A stretch of DNA of 64,000 bases, taken from assembly GCA_013359255.1 (NCBI GenBank), contig JABWCF010000008.1, positions 1-64,000 of the forward strand, given 5' to 3'. The notes beneath the pieces are model-generated. The model was not told where the DNA came from. It did not search any database and saw nothing but the letters and a program-made list of their open reading frames with translations. Positions 9,595 to 16,962 of the stretch are shown one piece after another (the first letter of the stretch is position 1; every line of letters begins with the position of its first letter). The translations under genes and the position numbers were made by a program. This DNA is from Flavobacteriales bacterium (lineage in GTDB: Bacteria; Bacteroidota; Bacteroidia; Flavobacteriales_E; Vicingaceae).

Positions 9595-10362
9595 ATGCCG
9601 CAACAACCAACAATATCTATTATAACGGTTGTATACAATGGAGAATCGCTTATAGAAAGAACAATGCAGAGCGTTTTACTTCAATCCTATTCTAATATTG
9701 AATATTTAATTATAGACGGAGTTTCTACTGATGGCACTCTTGAAAAAATTCAGCCATATAAAAGCAAAATAAATTATTTCGTTTCTGAACCAGATTCAGG
9801 TATTTATGATGCAATGAACAAGGGCTTAAAAGCTGCTACCGGAGAATATGTATGGTTTATGAATGCAGGTGATACAATTTATAATAAGGATACACTATCC
9901 ACTATTTTTAAAAATGCTACTGATGCCGATATTTATTATGGAGATACAGAAGAAGTGGATGTTGATGGAAAAAAAGTGAGAATGAGAAGAATGAAATATC
10001 CCGAAAACCTTTCATTTGATAGTTTTAAAATGGGCATGGTAGTAAGTCATCAATCTATTATAATTAAAAAAGAAATAACGAGTTTATACAATTTAAAATA
10101 TCTGATAAGTTCAGATATAGATTGGGTGATAAACGCTCTTAAAAAATCGCATAAAATTGTAAATACAAAGCAAACTTTATGCAAGTACCTCATTGGAGGG
10201 AAAGCCAGAAAAAACTTCATTAGAAGCAACACGGAACGTTTTTTTATTTTGGTTAAGCATTATGGGTTTTTACCCACCTTAATGAATCATTTTGTTTTTT
10301 TATTTCGTTTTGTCCGGTTTTACATTATAGCTAAAATAATTCCTTCTCTCGAAAGAAATTAG
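9595..10362 (+). CDS. glycosyltransferase family 2
   Basis: GT-A fold glycosyltransferase for surface polysaccharide assembly. The N-terminal donor site is clear: ISIITVVYNGESLIERTMQSVLLQSY, then YLIIDGVSTDGT, SEPDSGIYDAMNKGLKAATGEYVWFMNAGD with the metal-binding acidic motif, and YYGDTEEVD. This layout is typical of the WcaA/colanic-type GT2 subgroup. The C-terminus has a hydrophobic stretch (LMNHFVFLFRFVRFYIIAKII) that may hold it at the membrane. It sits 1 bp after the HAD gene and 5 bp before the flippase. Confidence 0.92.
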   Translation: MPQQPTISIITVVYNGESLIERTMQSVLLQSYSNIEYLIIDGVSTDGTLEKIQPYKSKINYFVSEPDSGIYDAMNKGLKAATGEYVWFMNAGDTIYNKDTLSTIFKNATDADIYYGDTEEVDVDGKKVRMRRMKYPENLSFDSFKMGMVVSHQSIIIKKEITSLYNLKYLISSDIDWVINALKKSHKIVNTKQTLCKYLIGGKARKNFIRSNTERFFILVKHYGFLPTLMNHFVFLFRFVRFYIIAKIIPSLERN

Positions 10363-10367
10363 CCGAA

Positions 10368-11849
10368 ATGGGTATTATTCAAGATCAGGCCATTAAAAGC
10401 ACCCTGTACTCCTATTTAGGTACAGTACTTGGTTTTATCACAACCGGGGTATGGTTTCCACACATACTCACTACCGACCAAAATGGGTTAATAAAAGTAT
10501 TGTTATCCATTTCTGTGTTGGCTGCTCAGTTTTCGAATGTTGGAATTTCTGGAGTTATTGTTCGTTTATTTCCCATATTTAGAAATAAAGAGAAAGGCCA
10601 TTATGGTTTTTTATTTTATCCGCTTATTGTAACAGCACTTGGCTTTTCGGTTTGCGTTTCTTTATTTTTTATATTTAAAGGTAGTTTAATAGAAAATTAT
10701 CAATCAAAGTCTTTGCTATTAGCAGAATATCTATATTTTTTAATTCCCCTTATTTTGTTTCAGGCCCTCTTTAATATACTTGATGTGTATGCCCGTTCTC
10801 TTTTTAATTCAGTTATAGGAGTGGTGCAAAAAGAATTTGTACAAAGATTAGTAATTCTTTTACTGGCCGTTTTTTATTCACTTAAGTGGATCGATTTTCG
10901 TTGGTTTATGGTGTATTATGTGCTTTGTTTTGCATTGCCGGTAGGCTGGGTAGTATTTTATTTATTTAAACAAGGAGATTTTACTCTAAAGGTTGATTTC
11001 TCTTTTCTTTCTCACTCGTTGAAAAAGGAAATGATGAGTGTAAGTATGTTTTATTTTATTTCAGGTTTTTCGGTTATTGCTGTTGCCAATATCGATAGTA
11101 TTATGGTAAACGAATATTTGGGTTTAAGTGATGCCGGAATATATGGTATTGTTTTTTATTTTGGAACCTTAATAATAATTCCTTCGAGGGCTCTAATGCG
11201 TATTTCGTACACTATACTCGCAGAGGCATGGAAAAAGAACGACCTCAATGAAATTCGAACCATATATGAAAAAAGTTGCATCAACCAACTAATGATAGGT
11301 TTGCTTCTTTTTATTGGTTTATGGGCAAATATCGATACGGTTTTGCAGTTGTTGCCGAGCGAGTACCATGCCGGAAAATATGTTATATTTTTTATTGCAC
11401 TGGGCAACTTGGTAGATATGGCAGCAGGTGTAAATGGTGCTATTTTAATCACCTCTCGCTATTATAAGTACGATTCATATTTTTTAATATTACTGGTAGC
11501 TTTAACCATTGTATCGAATATGATTTTTATACCTCTCTATCATATTACCGGAGCCGCAATTGCCACCTGCATTACACTGGTGTTGTATAATTTATTGCGT
11601 TTTTTATTTTTATACAAAACATTGAATTTACAGCCATTTTCGTATAAAATTTTATGGATTTTCTTAATAGGCTTAGTGGTGTATTTTGTTTCTACGTTAT
11701 TACCCTCTTTTAAAAATTATTTAGCCGATTTGCTTGTGCGAGGAGGGTTTATTTTAATTACATATACAATAGCGGTATATATTTTTAATGTTTCCGATGA
11801 TTTTAAAGCATTGATAAAAAAAGCATTCGGAAAAATTATACGTTTTTAA
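10368..11849 (+). CDS. polysaccharide flippase (Wzx/MATE-like)
   Basis: Integral membrane protein of 493 residues with about 12-14 hydrophobic segments, of the lipopolysaccharide/polysaccharide biosynthesis flippase family. It would move lipid-linked oligosaccharide across the inner membrane. The start MGIIQDQAIKSTLYSYLGTVLGFITTGVWFP is the usual amphipathic plus first-TM region of this family. It is the last gene of the operon. The accessory cassette array begins about 45 bp after its stop, and no terminator hairpin is left between them, so the array end may have replaced the original 3' flank. Confidence 0.9.
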   Translation: MGIIQDQAIKSTLYSYLGTVLGFITTGVWFPHILTTDQNGLIKVLLSISVLAAQFSNVGISGVIVRLFPIFRNKEKGHYGFLFYPLIVTALGFSVCVSLFFIFKGSLIENYQSKSLLLAEYLYFLIPLILFQALFNILDVYARSLFNSVIGVVQKEFVQRLVILLLAVFYSLKWIDFRWFMVYYVLCFALPVGWVVFYLFKQGDFTLKVDFSFLSHSLKKEMMSVSMFYFISGFSVIAVANIDSIMVNEYLGLSDAGIYGIVFYFGTLIIIPSRALMRISYTILAEAWKKNDLNEIRTIYEKSCINQLMIGLLLFIGLWANIDTVLQLLPSEYHAGKYVIFFIALGNLVDMAAGVNGAILITSRYYKYDSYFLILLVALTIVSNMIFIPLYHITGAAIATCITLVLYNLLRFLFLYKTLNLQPFSYKILWIFLIGLVVYFVSTLLPSFKNYLADLLVRGGFILITYTIAVYIFNVSDDFKALIKKAFGKIIRF

Positions 11850-11894
11850 TTTAATAGGAATTTTCTATTTTTAAACTGTACTTTTTAAGGGGAT

Positions 11895-12025
11895 GCTTAC
11901 GTTTTGCCGCTTTGCGAAGGCGGGGATTTTCAGCACTAAACTTCATTAGATGCACAAAGCTTGAATTTAGCACTTCACTGTCATAGAAGCACGAAACCCC
12001 CGCTTTTGCAAAACGGCTGTTAGCA
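11895..12025 (-). repeat. attC-like hairpin 14 (array end)
   Basis: Inner arms CGTTTTGC at both ends, outer core GTTAGCACC at 12019 and a decayed core GCTTACG at 11895. Interior modules include AGCACTAAAC, CACAAAGCTTGAATTTAGCAC and CTTCACTGTCAT. It lies 14 bp after the HEPN gene's stop. Its 12019 end matches the start of its cassette at 13191-13200 over 10 bp. The lower end abuts chromosomal sequence next to the flippase. Confidence 0.75.
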
Positions 12026-12038
12026 CCAGTATTTCTTA

Positions 12039-13157
12039 TCATTTGTCAAAGGTCAAATTAATAAAGTCGTCAGTATTAAATCTTAAGTTTCGCATTTCTG
12101 GATTATTCAGAAGTTTGGAAATACCTTTAATCATCATTACTGCTACAATGGTTTTCATTTTCCAATAAATCATTTGAGCAAGTGTCTCTTTTCCTTCAAG
12201 TTTTACATAATCATAAGGATCATATGAACGTTCTCCGTGAGCAATGTCATTTCTTATTCGATAAGCAACATCTAATAAGCCTTTCATTTGTCGTGCATCT
12301 TTCCTTGTCTTACATAAACTTAGTATGCACATTGATTTAACAAAGTCAGAGGACGTGTTCTTTTCAAATAAACCTTCAAGGGCATAAATCAAATCTAGTA
12401 AATTGTCCATTGAAATTTGGTCTGATTCAACAGCATTGAGGTATCTCTTTAATGGCCATAAATCATAATGCCATACAGATGCAAGTCCCTTAAGATTTAT
12501 ATCAATATTCGATTTTTTACTTGTTTCAATAAGTATTTCGTGCATAAAGGCATTAGAAGCTACCTTAGTTGCATAACTTTTACTACCTGATTTTATTTGA
12601 AAAAATCCGTCATTTAAGGGTGTGTCATTCCGCATCATAATTGATTGAGTTGGAAAACTTAAATGAAGACCAGCGAGAAAAAAAGAAGCCAATTCCTTTA
12701 GGACTGCTAATTGTTGATGATACTTCTCAATGAATTCCATTTCATAATGCGGAATGTAATCATCAGTCAAATCTTTCTTTGAAGGGATATTTTTGGTTTT
12801 GGTATTGTATTCTATTTCAATTATTGAACAACCAATTTGATGAGACCATTCTTTGTAGCTCTTAACTTTTAAATGAGTCGCAATTTTTCCACAAACTTTA
12901 TCAATTATTTCTGGGATTCGTTTTTCATTAATATATCCCGAAATAAAACGAGGATAAACTTTAATTACCGCACTTTTTATTTCTATTTGATTAGTGTTTT
13001 TTAGTCCCGTGCTAAAACCGTAATCAAATTTTCTATTCCAAACTTCATTCTTCAGCATAAGTTTCAAGTGGTCAGTCAAGTCGAAAATCAACTCGTCTGT
13101 TTTATGTTTTTCTTCCGTAAAATAACTCGGAACTACCCATCTTGAAATTGTTGTCAT
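12039..13157 (-). CDS. Apea-like HEPN domain protein
   Basis: A 372-residue soluble protein with no recognised N-terminal domain. Near the C-terminus, KGLLDVAYRIRNDIAHGERSYDP carries the HEPN signature R-x4-H (RNDIAH), as in ApeA-like HEPN proteins, which are often RNases in abortive-infection or toxin systems. A polar Lys/Glu-rich N-terminal half may be a sensor. It is the only gene of the last cassette, 14 bp before its hairpin. No antitoxin-sized partner is present. A defence role is inference from HEPN and context. Confidence 0.65.
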   Translation of the reverse strand: MTTISRWVVPSYFTEEKHKTDELIFDLTDHLKLMLKNEVWNRKFDYGFSTGLKNTNQIEIKSAVIKVYPRFISGYINEKRIPEIIDKVCGKIATHLKVKSYKEWSHQIGCSIIEIEYNTKTKNIPSKKDLTDDYIPHYEMEFIEKYHQQLAVLKELASFFLAGLHLSFPTQSIMMRNDTPLNDGFFQIKSGSKSYATKVASNAFMHEILIETSKKSNIDINLKGLASVWHYDLWPLKRYLNAVESDQISMDNLLDLIYALEGLFEKNTSSDFVKSMCILSLCKTRKDARQMKGLLDVAYRIRNDIAHGERSYDPYDYVKLEGKETLAQMIYWKMKTIVAVMMIKGISKLLNNPEMRNLRFNTDDFINLTFDK

Positions 13158-13194
13158 TCTCTATTTGTTGGTTCTGCAGTCCTTTAATATTGGT

Positions 13195-13299
13195 GCTAAC
13201 GGTCAGGGCTTGTCGTTCCGTTTCAATGGCGACAAGCCATTGATAGACGCATCCCGCAGGGTTGCGGATATTCGGAACGAGAAGCCCTGACCGATAGAG
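13195..13299 (-). repeat. attC-like hairpin 13, variant type
   Basis: Arms GGTCAGGGCTT..GTTCCG at 13201 and its complement ending at 13292 pair at 19 of 20 positions. The inside (an ATGGC/GCCAT sub-hairpin) is unlike the other elements. The left end is the GCTAAC core shared with the HEPN cassette; the right end has GATAGA instead of GTTA. It terminates the ORF-less mini-cassette. Confidence 0.65.
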
Positions 13300-13346
13300 A
13301 TCCCGACCGGTGGGAGGGTCTGCTTTTCCGGAGTAAGGGTTGCGTT
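13300..13346 (-). other. body of an ORF-less mini-cassette
   Basis: About 47 bp between hairpins 13 and 12, too short for a gene. Its minus-strand start reads GATAGA and the end before hairpin 13 is its complement TCTATC, so the matched-terminus rule holds with an altered core (GATAG for GTTA). The whole unit with its hairpin is about 155 bp. Confidence 0.5.
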
Positions 13347-13478
13347 CTATCGTTTTGGCGCTTGGCGCAGTGGCGGATTTCGGAGCACAAAACTGTCAAC
13401 ACATCACAAATGTTGATGCGAGGTAGAATGTTCAATTAACCACGTCACCCGCCATTGAGCCAAACGCCTGTTACAAGC
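13347..13478 (-). repeat. attC-like hairpin 12
   Basis: Arms CGTTTTGGCGCTTGGCG and GAGCCAAACGCC flank TGGCGG/CCGCCA. The right core is GTTACAAGC, matched by the cassette start at 14348-14356; the left core is CTATCG. It is about 97% identical to the hairpin at 35.0 kb (four differences in about 122 bp), pointing to recent shared origin. It lies 11 bp after the lipoprotein gene. Confidence 0.8.
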
Positions 13479-13488
13479 TGGCGTTCTG

Positions 13489-14328
13489 TCAGAAGTCTGT
13501 TGTCCCACCAAGTGCTTCATAAGCGGCCAATACATTTCTAAGGGCTAATTTTTGTTGTTCCGTTATGGTCTTGTCTTTATAATAATCTTTTCCATTAAAC
13601 CTAATTTTTACATCTTTTCCATTGGCAACTGCTTTGATTATTTGATATTCTGAATATCCTACTTTTCTGTCAAGCCATTCCCATATTCCACCACTACCGT
13701 TGTCGGTCTTTATTTCACCGTAAGAGTCTTCGGTTATGTTGTAAGTTTGTCCGTCAACTTTAATGATATACTTTTCGATAAAAAGCCAGTCGTCTGCGGC
13801 ATATTGAATTACTAACCTTAGCCAAGGCTTGCTAGCCTTACTTGTCCCGATATAAGCGTAAAAGCCATTGTAATTTGTATATTGAGGTGAAGTCTTGTCA
13901 TAATACCAAGTGACGTCATTCATATCATCAACTTTCACTCTCATTTTCTTAGCGGCATTTGCAAGTCTTTCTTTTTCCGCTTTTTCTATTTCGAGTTTTG
14001 CTTTTTCTTCTGCTAATTGTTTTTCTTTTATTCCATTGTCAACAATACTTATGAGCTGTTTGGCTTCCGTTGCTTGTTGAGAAGTCGGGTGTTTTTCAAT
14101 TAGGGTTTGAAGTTCGGTTTTGGCACTATTGAAATCCTTACTGTCTATATAATTTTTTGCTTGTGAAAGCAGTTTGTCAGGTCCAAATTTGAGGTCTTCA
14201 ATTTCCTGTTTTAGTTTTTCATTTTCGGCTTTTAAAGTGTCGTATTCATTTTGTGAAACTCCGCCACATCCAATTAGCCCTGTCATAAGGAAACCAATTG
14301 TCAATATTTGTAATGTTCTTTTTTTCAT
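13489..14328 (-). CDS. coiled-coil lipoprotein with TPR-like segment
   Basis: Predicted outer- or inner-membrane lipoprotein of 279 residues. A signal peptide ends in a lipobox (TGLIGC, Cys21). Next come a coiled coil (EYDTLKAENEKLKQEIEDLK), a short TPR-like helix pair (LLSQAKNYIDSKDFNSAKTELQTLIEKHP), a second charged helix (EEKAKLEIEKAEKERLANAAKK) and a C-terminal beta-rich domain with WYYDKTSPQYTNYNGFYAYIG and WLRLVIQYAADDWLFIEKY. The C-terminal part resembles domains seen in other bacterial lipoproteins but I cannot name its function. Single-gene cassette; the leader is 20 bp. Confidence 0.75.
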   Translation of the reverse strand: MKKRTLQILTIGFLMTGLIGCGGVSQNEYDTLKAENEKLKQEIEDLKFGPDKLLSQAKNYIDSKDFNSAKTELQTLIEKHPTSQQATEAKQLISIVDNGIKEKQLAEEKAKLEIEKAEKERLANAAKKMRVKVDDMNDVTWYYDKTSPQYTNYNGFYAYIGTSKASKPWLRLVIQYAADDWLFIEKYIIKVDGQTYNITEDSYGEIKTDNGSGGIWEWLDRKVGYSEYQIIKAVANGKDVKIRFNGKDYYKDKTITEQQKLALRNVLAAYEALGGTTDF

Positions 14329-14349
14329 TGTGTCTGTTTTTACGCTTGC

Positions 14350-14481
14350 TTGTAACGGTTTGCGGCTTGGCGAAGAAGCGGATTTCGGAGCACAAAACTG
14401 TCAACATAGCACAAAAGTTGATGCGAGGTAGAAGGTTCAATTAACCACTGAACCCGCTTTTTTGCAAAACCGCTGTTACCG
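14350..14481 (-). repeat. attC-like hairpin 11
   Basis: Arms GGTTTGCGGCTTGG..GAAGCGG and CCCGCTT..GCAAAACC, with an extra AGC between the right arm and its core. Cores are GCTTGTAAC (14348-14356) and GTTACCGG (14475). The interior has GCACAAAACTGTCAA and CACTGAACCCGC. It follows the DUF262-Schlafen gene by 33 bp. Confidence 0.8.
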
Positions 14482-14513
14482 GTTCGTGCTTTTGTCAAGT
14501 TCAAGTCTAAATA

Positions 14514-16277
14514 TTATTTTTTAAAAAGTTCATATAAAGCAATTAGTCTTTGTCCTTCAATTTTTATGGTCTGTGAATTTTCTCTATAAAAGCAGTCTTT
14601 GTCAACAAAAGAAAGTGCTTTTTGACTTGGAATTTTAAGGCGTATTACTGTCAAACCATTATAATCAATTACATCAAGTTGTGATAACATTTGAGTTTTT
14701 AACGGCTCTGATAATTTCGATTTTTGAATACTTCCTAAAAGAAAATTAACATAGTTGTCCTCCTTACCACCAAAAAATTTGAATTCGCGGTCAACTCCTA
14801 CAACATATCGGGCATTAATATTTAATGCAGTAATCCCGTCCAATTGTTCAACTCTATCCTTATCCGCTTTCTTGTCTGCTACACCCACAAAAATATAGCC
14901 TTCTGAGTTTGGTCCCAAGTTAGCAATACCACATATTGTCTCTATAATAACATTTTGAAGATTATTATCAATTTGTCTGTTGTCTGAGAGGTCAACGAAA
15001 CCTTGCTTGCACTCATATCTATTTGTTTCTGATTTTGAACGTCTTATTGAGTTTTCAAAATCAATAGCAAGTCCAGCCCCATGTTTTAATAAGGCAGGCT
15101 CCTTCTTTATAAAGTATCGTTGTATTAAACCTGTTGTCTTGTCAATGTTTTTTATTCGATCGTCAGTTTTTGCATAATGCGCACTGCTTATCATTTCCTT
15201 TTGCAAGCCTGCAATAGCACTAATAATTTTATCATAATTGTCTGGGGATTTTTCCTCCTTAACAACAAGGTGATAAAATGCCATGAAGATGGAATAGAAC
15301 GATGCTTTAATTGCGTTTGAATTTCCAGGATTAACAATTTTGTTTAATGGTTGAGCAGGTTTACTTTTTTCTAGGATATCTCTAATGACAGAAAAAGTGA
15401 CTTTGATTTCATGTTTCAATCTTTCTTTTCCAAATTTGTTAAGTTGAAGCACTGCGTTTTTATGTAATTCTTCATCAGCCCTATAAATTTCGTCAAGGTA
15501 TTCTCTGCTTTTGGGAATTGGAGTATTAAAAATAATTGAAGCAACTATATCTGCAATTATTTCTTCGTCTTCGCTATCTCTTAAATGAGTTTTCCAAATT
15601 ACTCCTTGTTTGCACCAGAAAATTTCATCAGCTGAGAGTCCGTAACCAATTTTTTCCTTTTTCGAATCAATACTAATAGTTGGCATATCCTTTAGTAAAA
15701 CAATATCGCCCGAAGAATCACCTCTGATTTCTGAAGAGATTTCTCTAACGATTGTTGAAAAATCATCTGTTGATCCTGCTTGTCGTCTTTCTTGGTAGCT
15801 TAACTGCTTTCCACTGGAGTTAATTCTTCCAAAAATTTCTGTAACTGTAGATTCCTCTTGAGCAACATAAGTTGTAACTGCCAATTGATAATCTAATAAA
15901 TTTGCACAACTCTTTGAGTCTAATAAAAGGTTAGCTTCTGTTACAAATTCAAATTCACCTATCTCAGCTATTTGTTTTGCTCGAGCAAATTGATTTACAT
16001 CAAAGTATTTGTCTGAAAATGAAAACCCATTTTCTATGAAGGAAAATAGAGCATTCAATCGTTGCAGTCCATCTACAATTTCAAATTTTTTGTCGCTGAT
16101 TTGAGCAAGAAGAATCAAGGGAATAGGTAGTCCTTTTAAAATACTGTCAATTAAAAACTGCTTTTCCTCAACTGTCCAAACGAGTTTACGTTGATATTTT
16201 CTGTTTACAATAAAGCAGTCGTCACGATAAAGTCGGTAGGCTTCTTGTATGCTCATTCCTCTTGGTGTCAGGCTCAT
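14514..16277 (-). CDS. DUF262 - Schlafen/AlbA_2 fusion protein
   Basis: A 587-residue two-domain protein. The N-terminal third is a DUF262/GmrSD-N domain: VNRKYQRKLVWTVEEKQFLIDSILKGLPIPLILLAQ and EIVDGLQRLNALFSF (the DGQQRL-type motif with Leu for Gln), a ParB-like fold that binds or hydrolyses nucleotides or DNA. The C-terminal part (from about residue 395) is an AlbA_2/Schlafen-like domain: FENSIRRSKSETNRYECKQGFVDLS, TICGIANLGPNSEGYIFVGVADK, IRLKIPSQKALSFVDKDCFYRENSQTIKI. Both domains recur in anti-phage proteins, and the fusion suggests nucleic-acid sensing or cleavage. Single-gene cassette. Function is inferred. Confidence 0.8.
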   Translation of the reverse strand: MSLTPRGMSIQEAYRLYRDDCFIVNRKYQRKLVWTVEEKQFLIDSILKGLPIPLILLAQISDKKFEIVDGLQRLNALFSFIENGFSFSDKYFDVNQFARAKQIAEIGEFEFVTEANLLLDSKSCANLLDYQLAVTTYVAQEESTVTEIFGRINSSGKQLSYQERRQAGSTDDFSTIVREISSEIRGDSSGDIVLLKDMPTISIDSKKEKIGYGLSADEIFWCKQGVIWKTHLRDSEDEEIIADIVASIIFNTPIPKSREYLDEIYRADEELHKNAVLQLNKFGKERLKHEIKVTFSVIRDILEKSKPAQPLNKIVNPGNSNAIKASFYSIFMAFYHLVVKEEKSPDNYDKIISAIAGLQKEMISSAHYAKTDDRIKNIDKTTGLIQRYFIKKEPALLKHGAGLAIDFENSIRRSKSETNRYECKQGFVDLSDNRQIDNNLQNVIIETICGIANLGPNSEGYIFVGVADKKADKDRVEQLDGITALNINARYVVGVDREFKFFGGKEDNYVNFLLGSIQKSKLSEPLKTQMLSQLDVIDYNGLTVIRLKIPSQKALSFVDKDCFYRENSQTIKIEGQRLIALYELFKK

Positions 16278-16332
16278 ATTATAATATTTTAATGTTAGTT
16301 AATATCAATTTTTTTGGGTCGTTTCAGCATGA

Positions 16333-16443
16333 CCGGTAACGTTATCGGGCTTTGCGTTCGGGCGGGTTTCGGAGCACAAAACTGTCAACCTGCACTGAAC
16401 TTGAATAGAAGCACAAAGCTCCAAGTTTGCACGTCACCCCGCC
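16333..16443 (-). repeat. attC-like hairpin 10, truncated
   Basis: The left half is normal (CCGGTAACG core, GGGCTTTGCG, GGGCGGG) and the interior has GGAGCACAAAACTGTCAA. After CCCCGCC at the right the arm and core are missing and coding sequence begins. The matched terminus expected from the cassette start at 18786-18793 (GTTACCGG) is absent. A deletion has joined the P-loop gene to the hairpin. Confidence 0.7.
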
Positions 16444-16962
16444 TTCTGTGTTAATGTGTCCATATACTTTTTCTGCTGTTTGTGTCGGTGTCAGACCTGT
16501 CGTGTTAATTTGTAATTCATTGTCGGGCTTCCATTTTAATACATCATCATTTAATTTCTTACAAATTGAAAAGTCTTTGAACTCTGCATTTGTTCTTAAC
16601 TCTAATCTTTTTCTTAATTCTTCGTCAGTTGTGTAAAGTCCAAATAACTTAATGTCAATATTTTCTTTTTGCTCATAAAGTGTTTGAAGGTAGCGATTGA
16701 TTTTGTCGCCACTAAATGTGTCTATAACAATGACTGGTTTGTAACCGAAATTTAAAAACTCTAAAACCAATTTTGTTGATGCTTGCAACATGTCAATATG
16801 CTCTTGTTGATTTGTCCAGTCAACGGAAATTACCATTTGTCGAATGGTGTCAACTTCTAACCGCACACCTTTTGGAAAATACTTTGTAAGACTTTTCGCA
16901 GTCTGTGATTTTCCCGAACCAGGTGCTCCCCTTAAAATAATTATGTCCGTTGCAACGCTCAT
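16342..16962 (-). CDS. P-loop NTPase / small kinase, 3' end fused into hairpin 10
   Basis: A 206-residue P-loop protein of the AAA_33/zeta-toxin-like kinase type. Walker A is ILRGAPGSGKSQTAKSL, followed by RLEVDTIRQMV, a Walker B-like KPVIVIDTFSG and ELRKRLELR as a lid-like Arg segment. The last 30 or so residues, after VYGHINTEGG, are read entirely from the hairpin element (KLGALCFYSSS...RKAR), so the native C-terminus was lost by a deletion. It follows the radical SAM gene with a 1-bp overlap. It may phosphorylate a small molecule or act as a toxin; neither is shown. Confidence 0.7.
   Translation of the reverse strand: MSVATDIIILRGAPGSGKSQTAKSLTKYFPKGVRLEVDTIRQMVISVDWTNQQEHIDMLQASTKLVLEFLNFGYKPVIVIDTFSGDKINRYLQTLYEQKENIDIKLFGLYTTDEELRKRLELRTNAEFKDFSICKKLNDDVLKWKPDNELQINTTGLTPTQTAEKVYGHINTEGGVTCKLGALCFYSSSVQVDSFVLRNPPERKAR

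Noticed and set aside
11851-12042. Short open frames lying in the hairpin elements (also at 13223-13435, 18747-19013, 23231-23582, 35000-35083, 38071-38358, 45195-45522, 46852-47082)
   Set aside because: They run through palindromic repeat sequence, occur on both strands and carry no family signal; they follow from stop-poor GC-richer arms.
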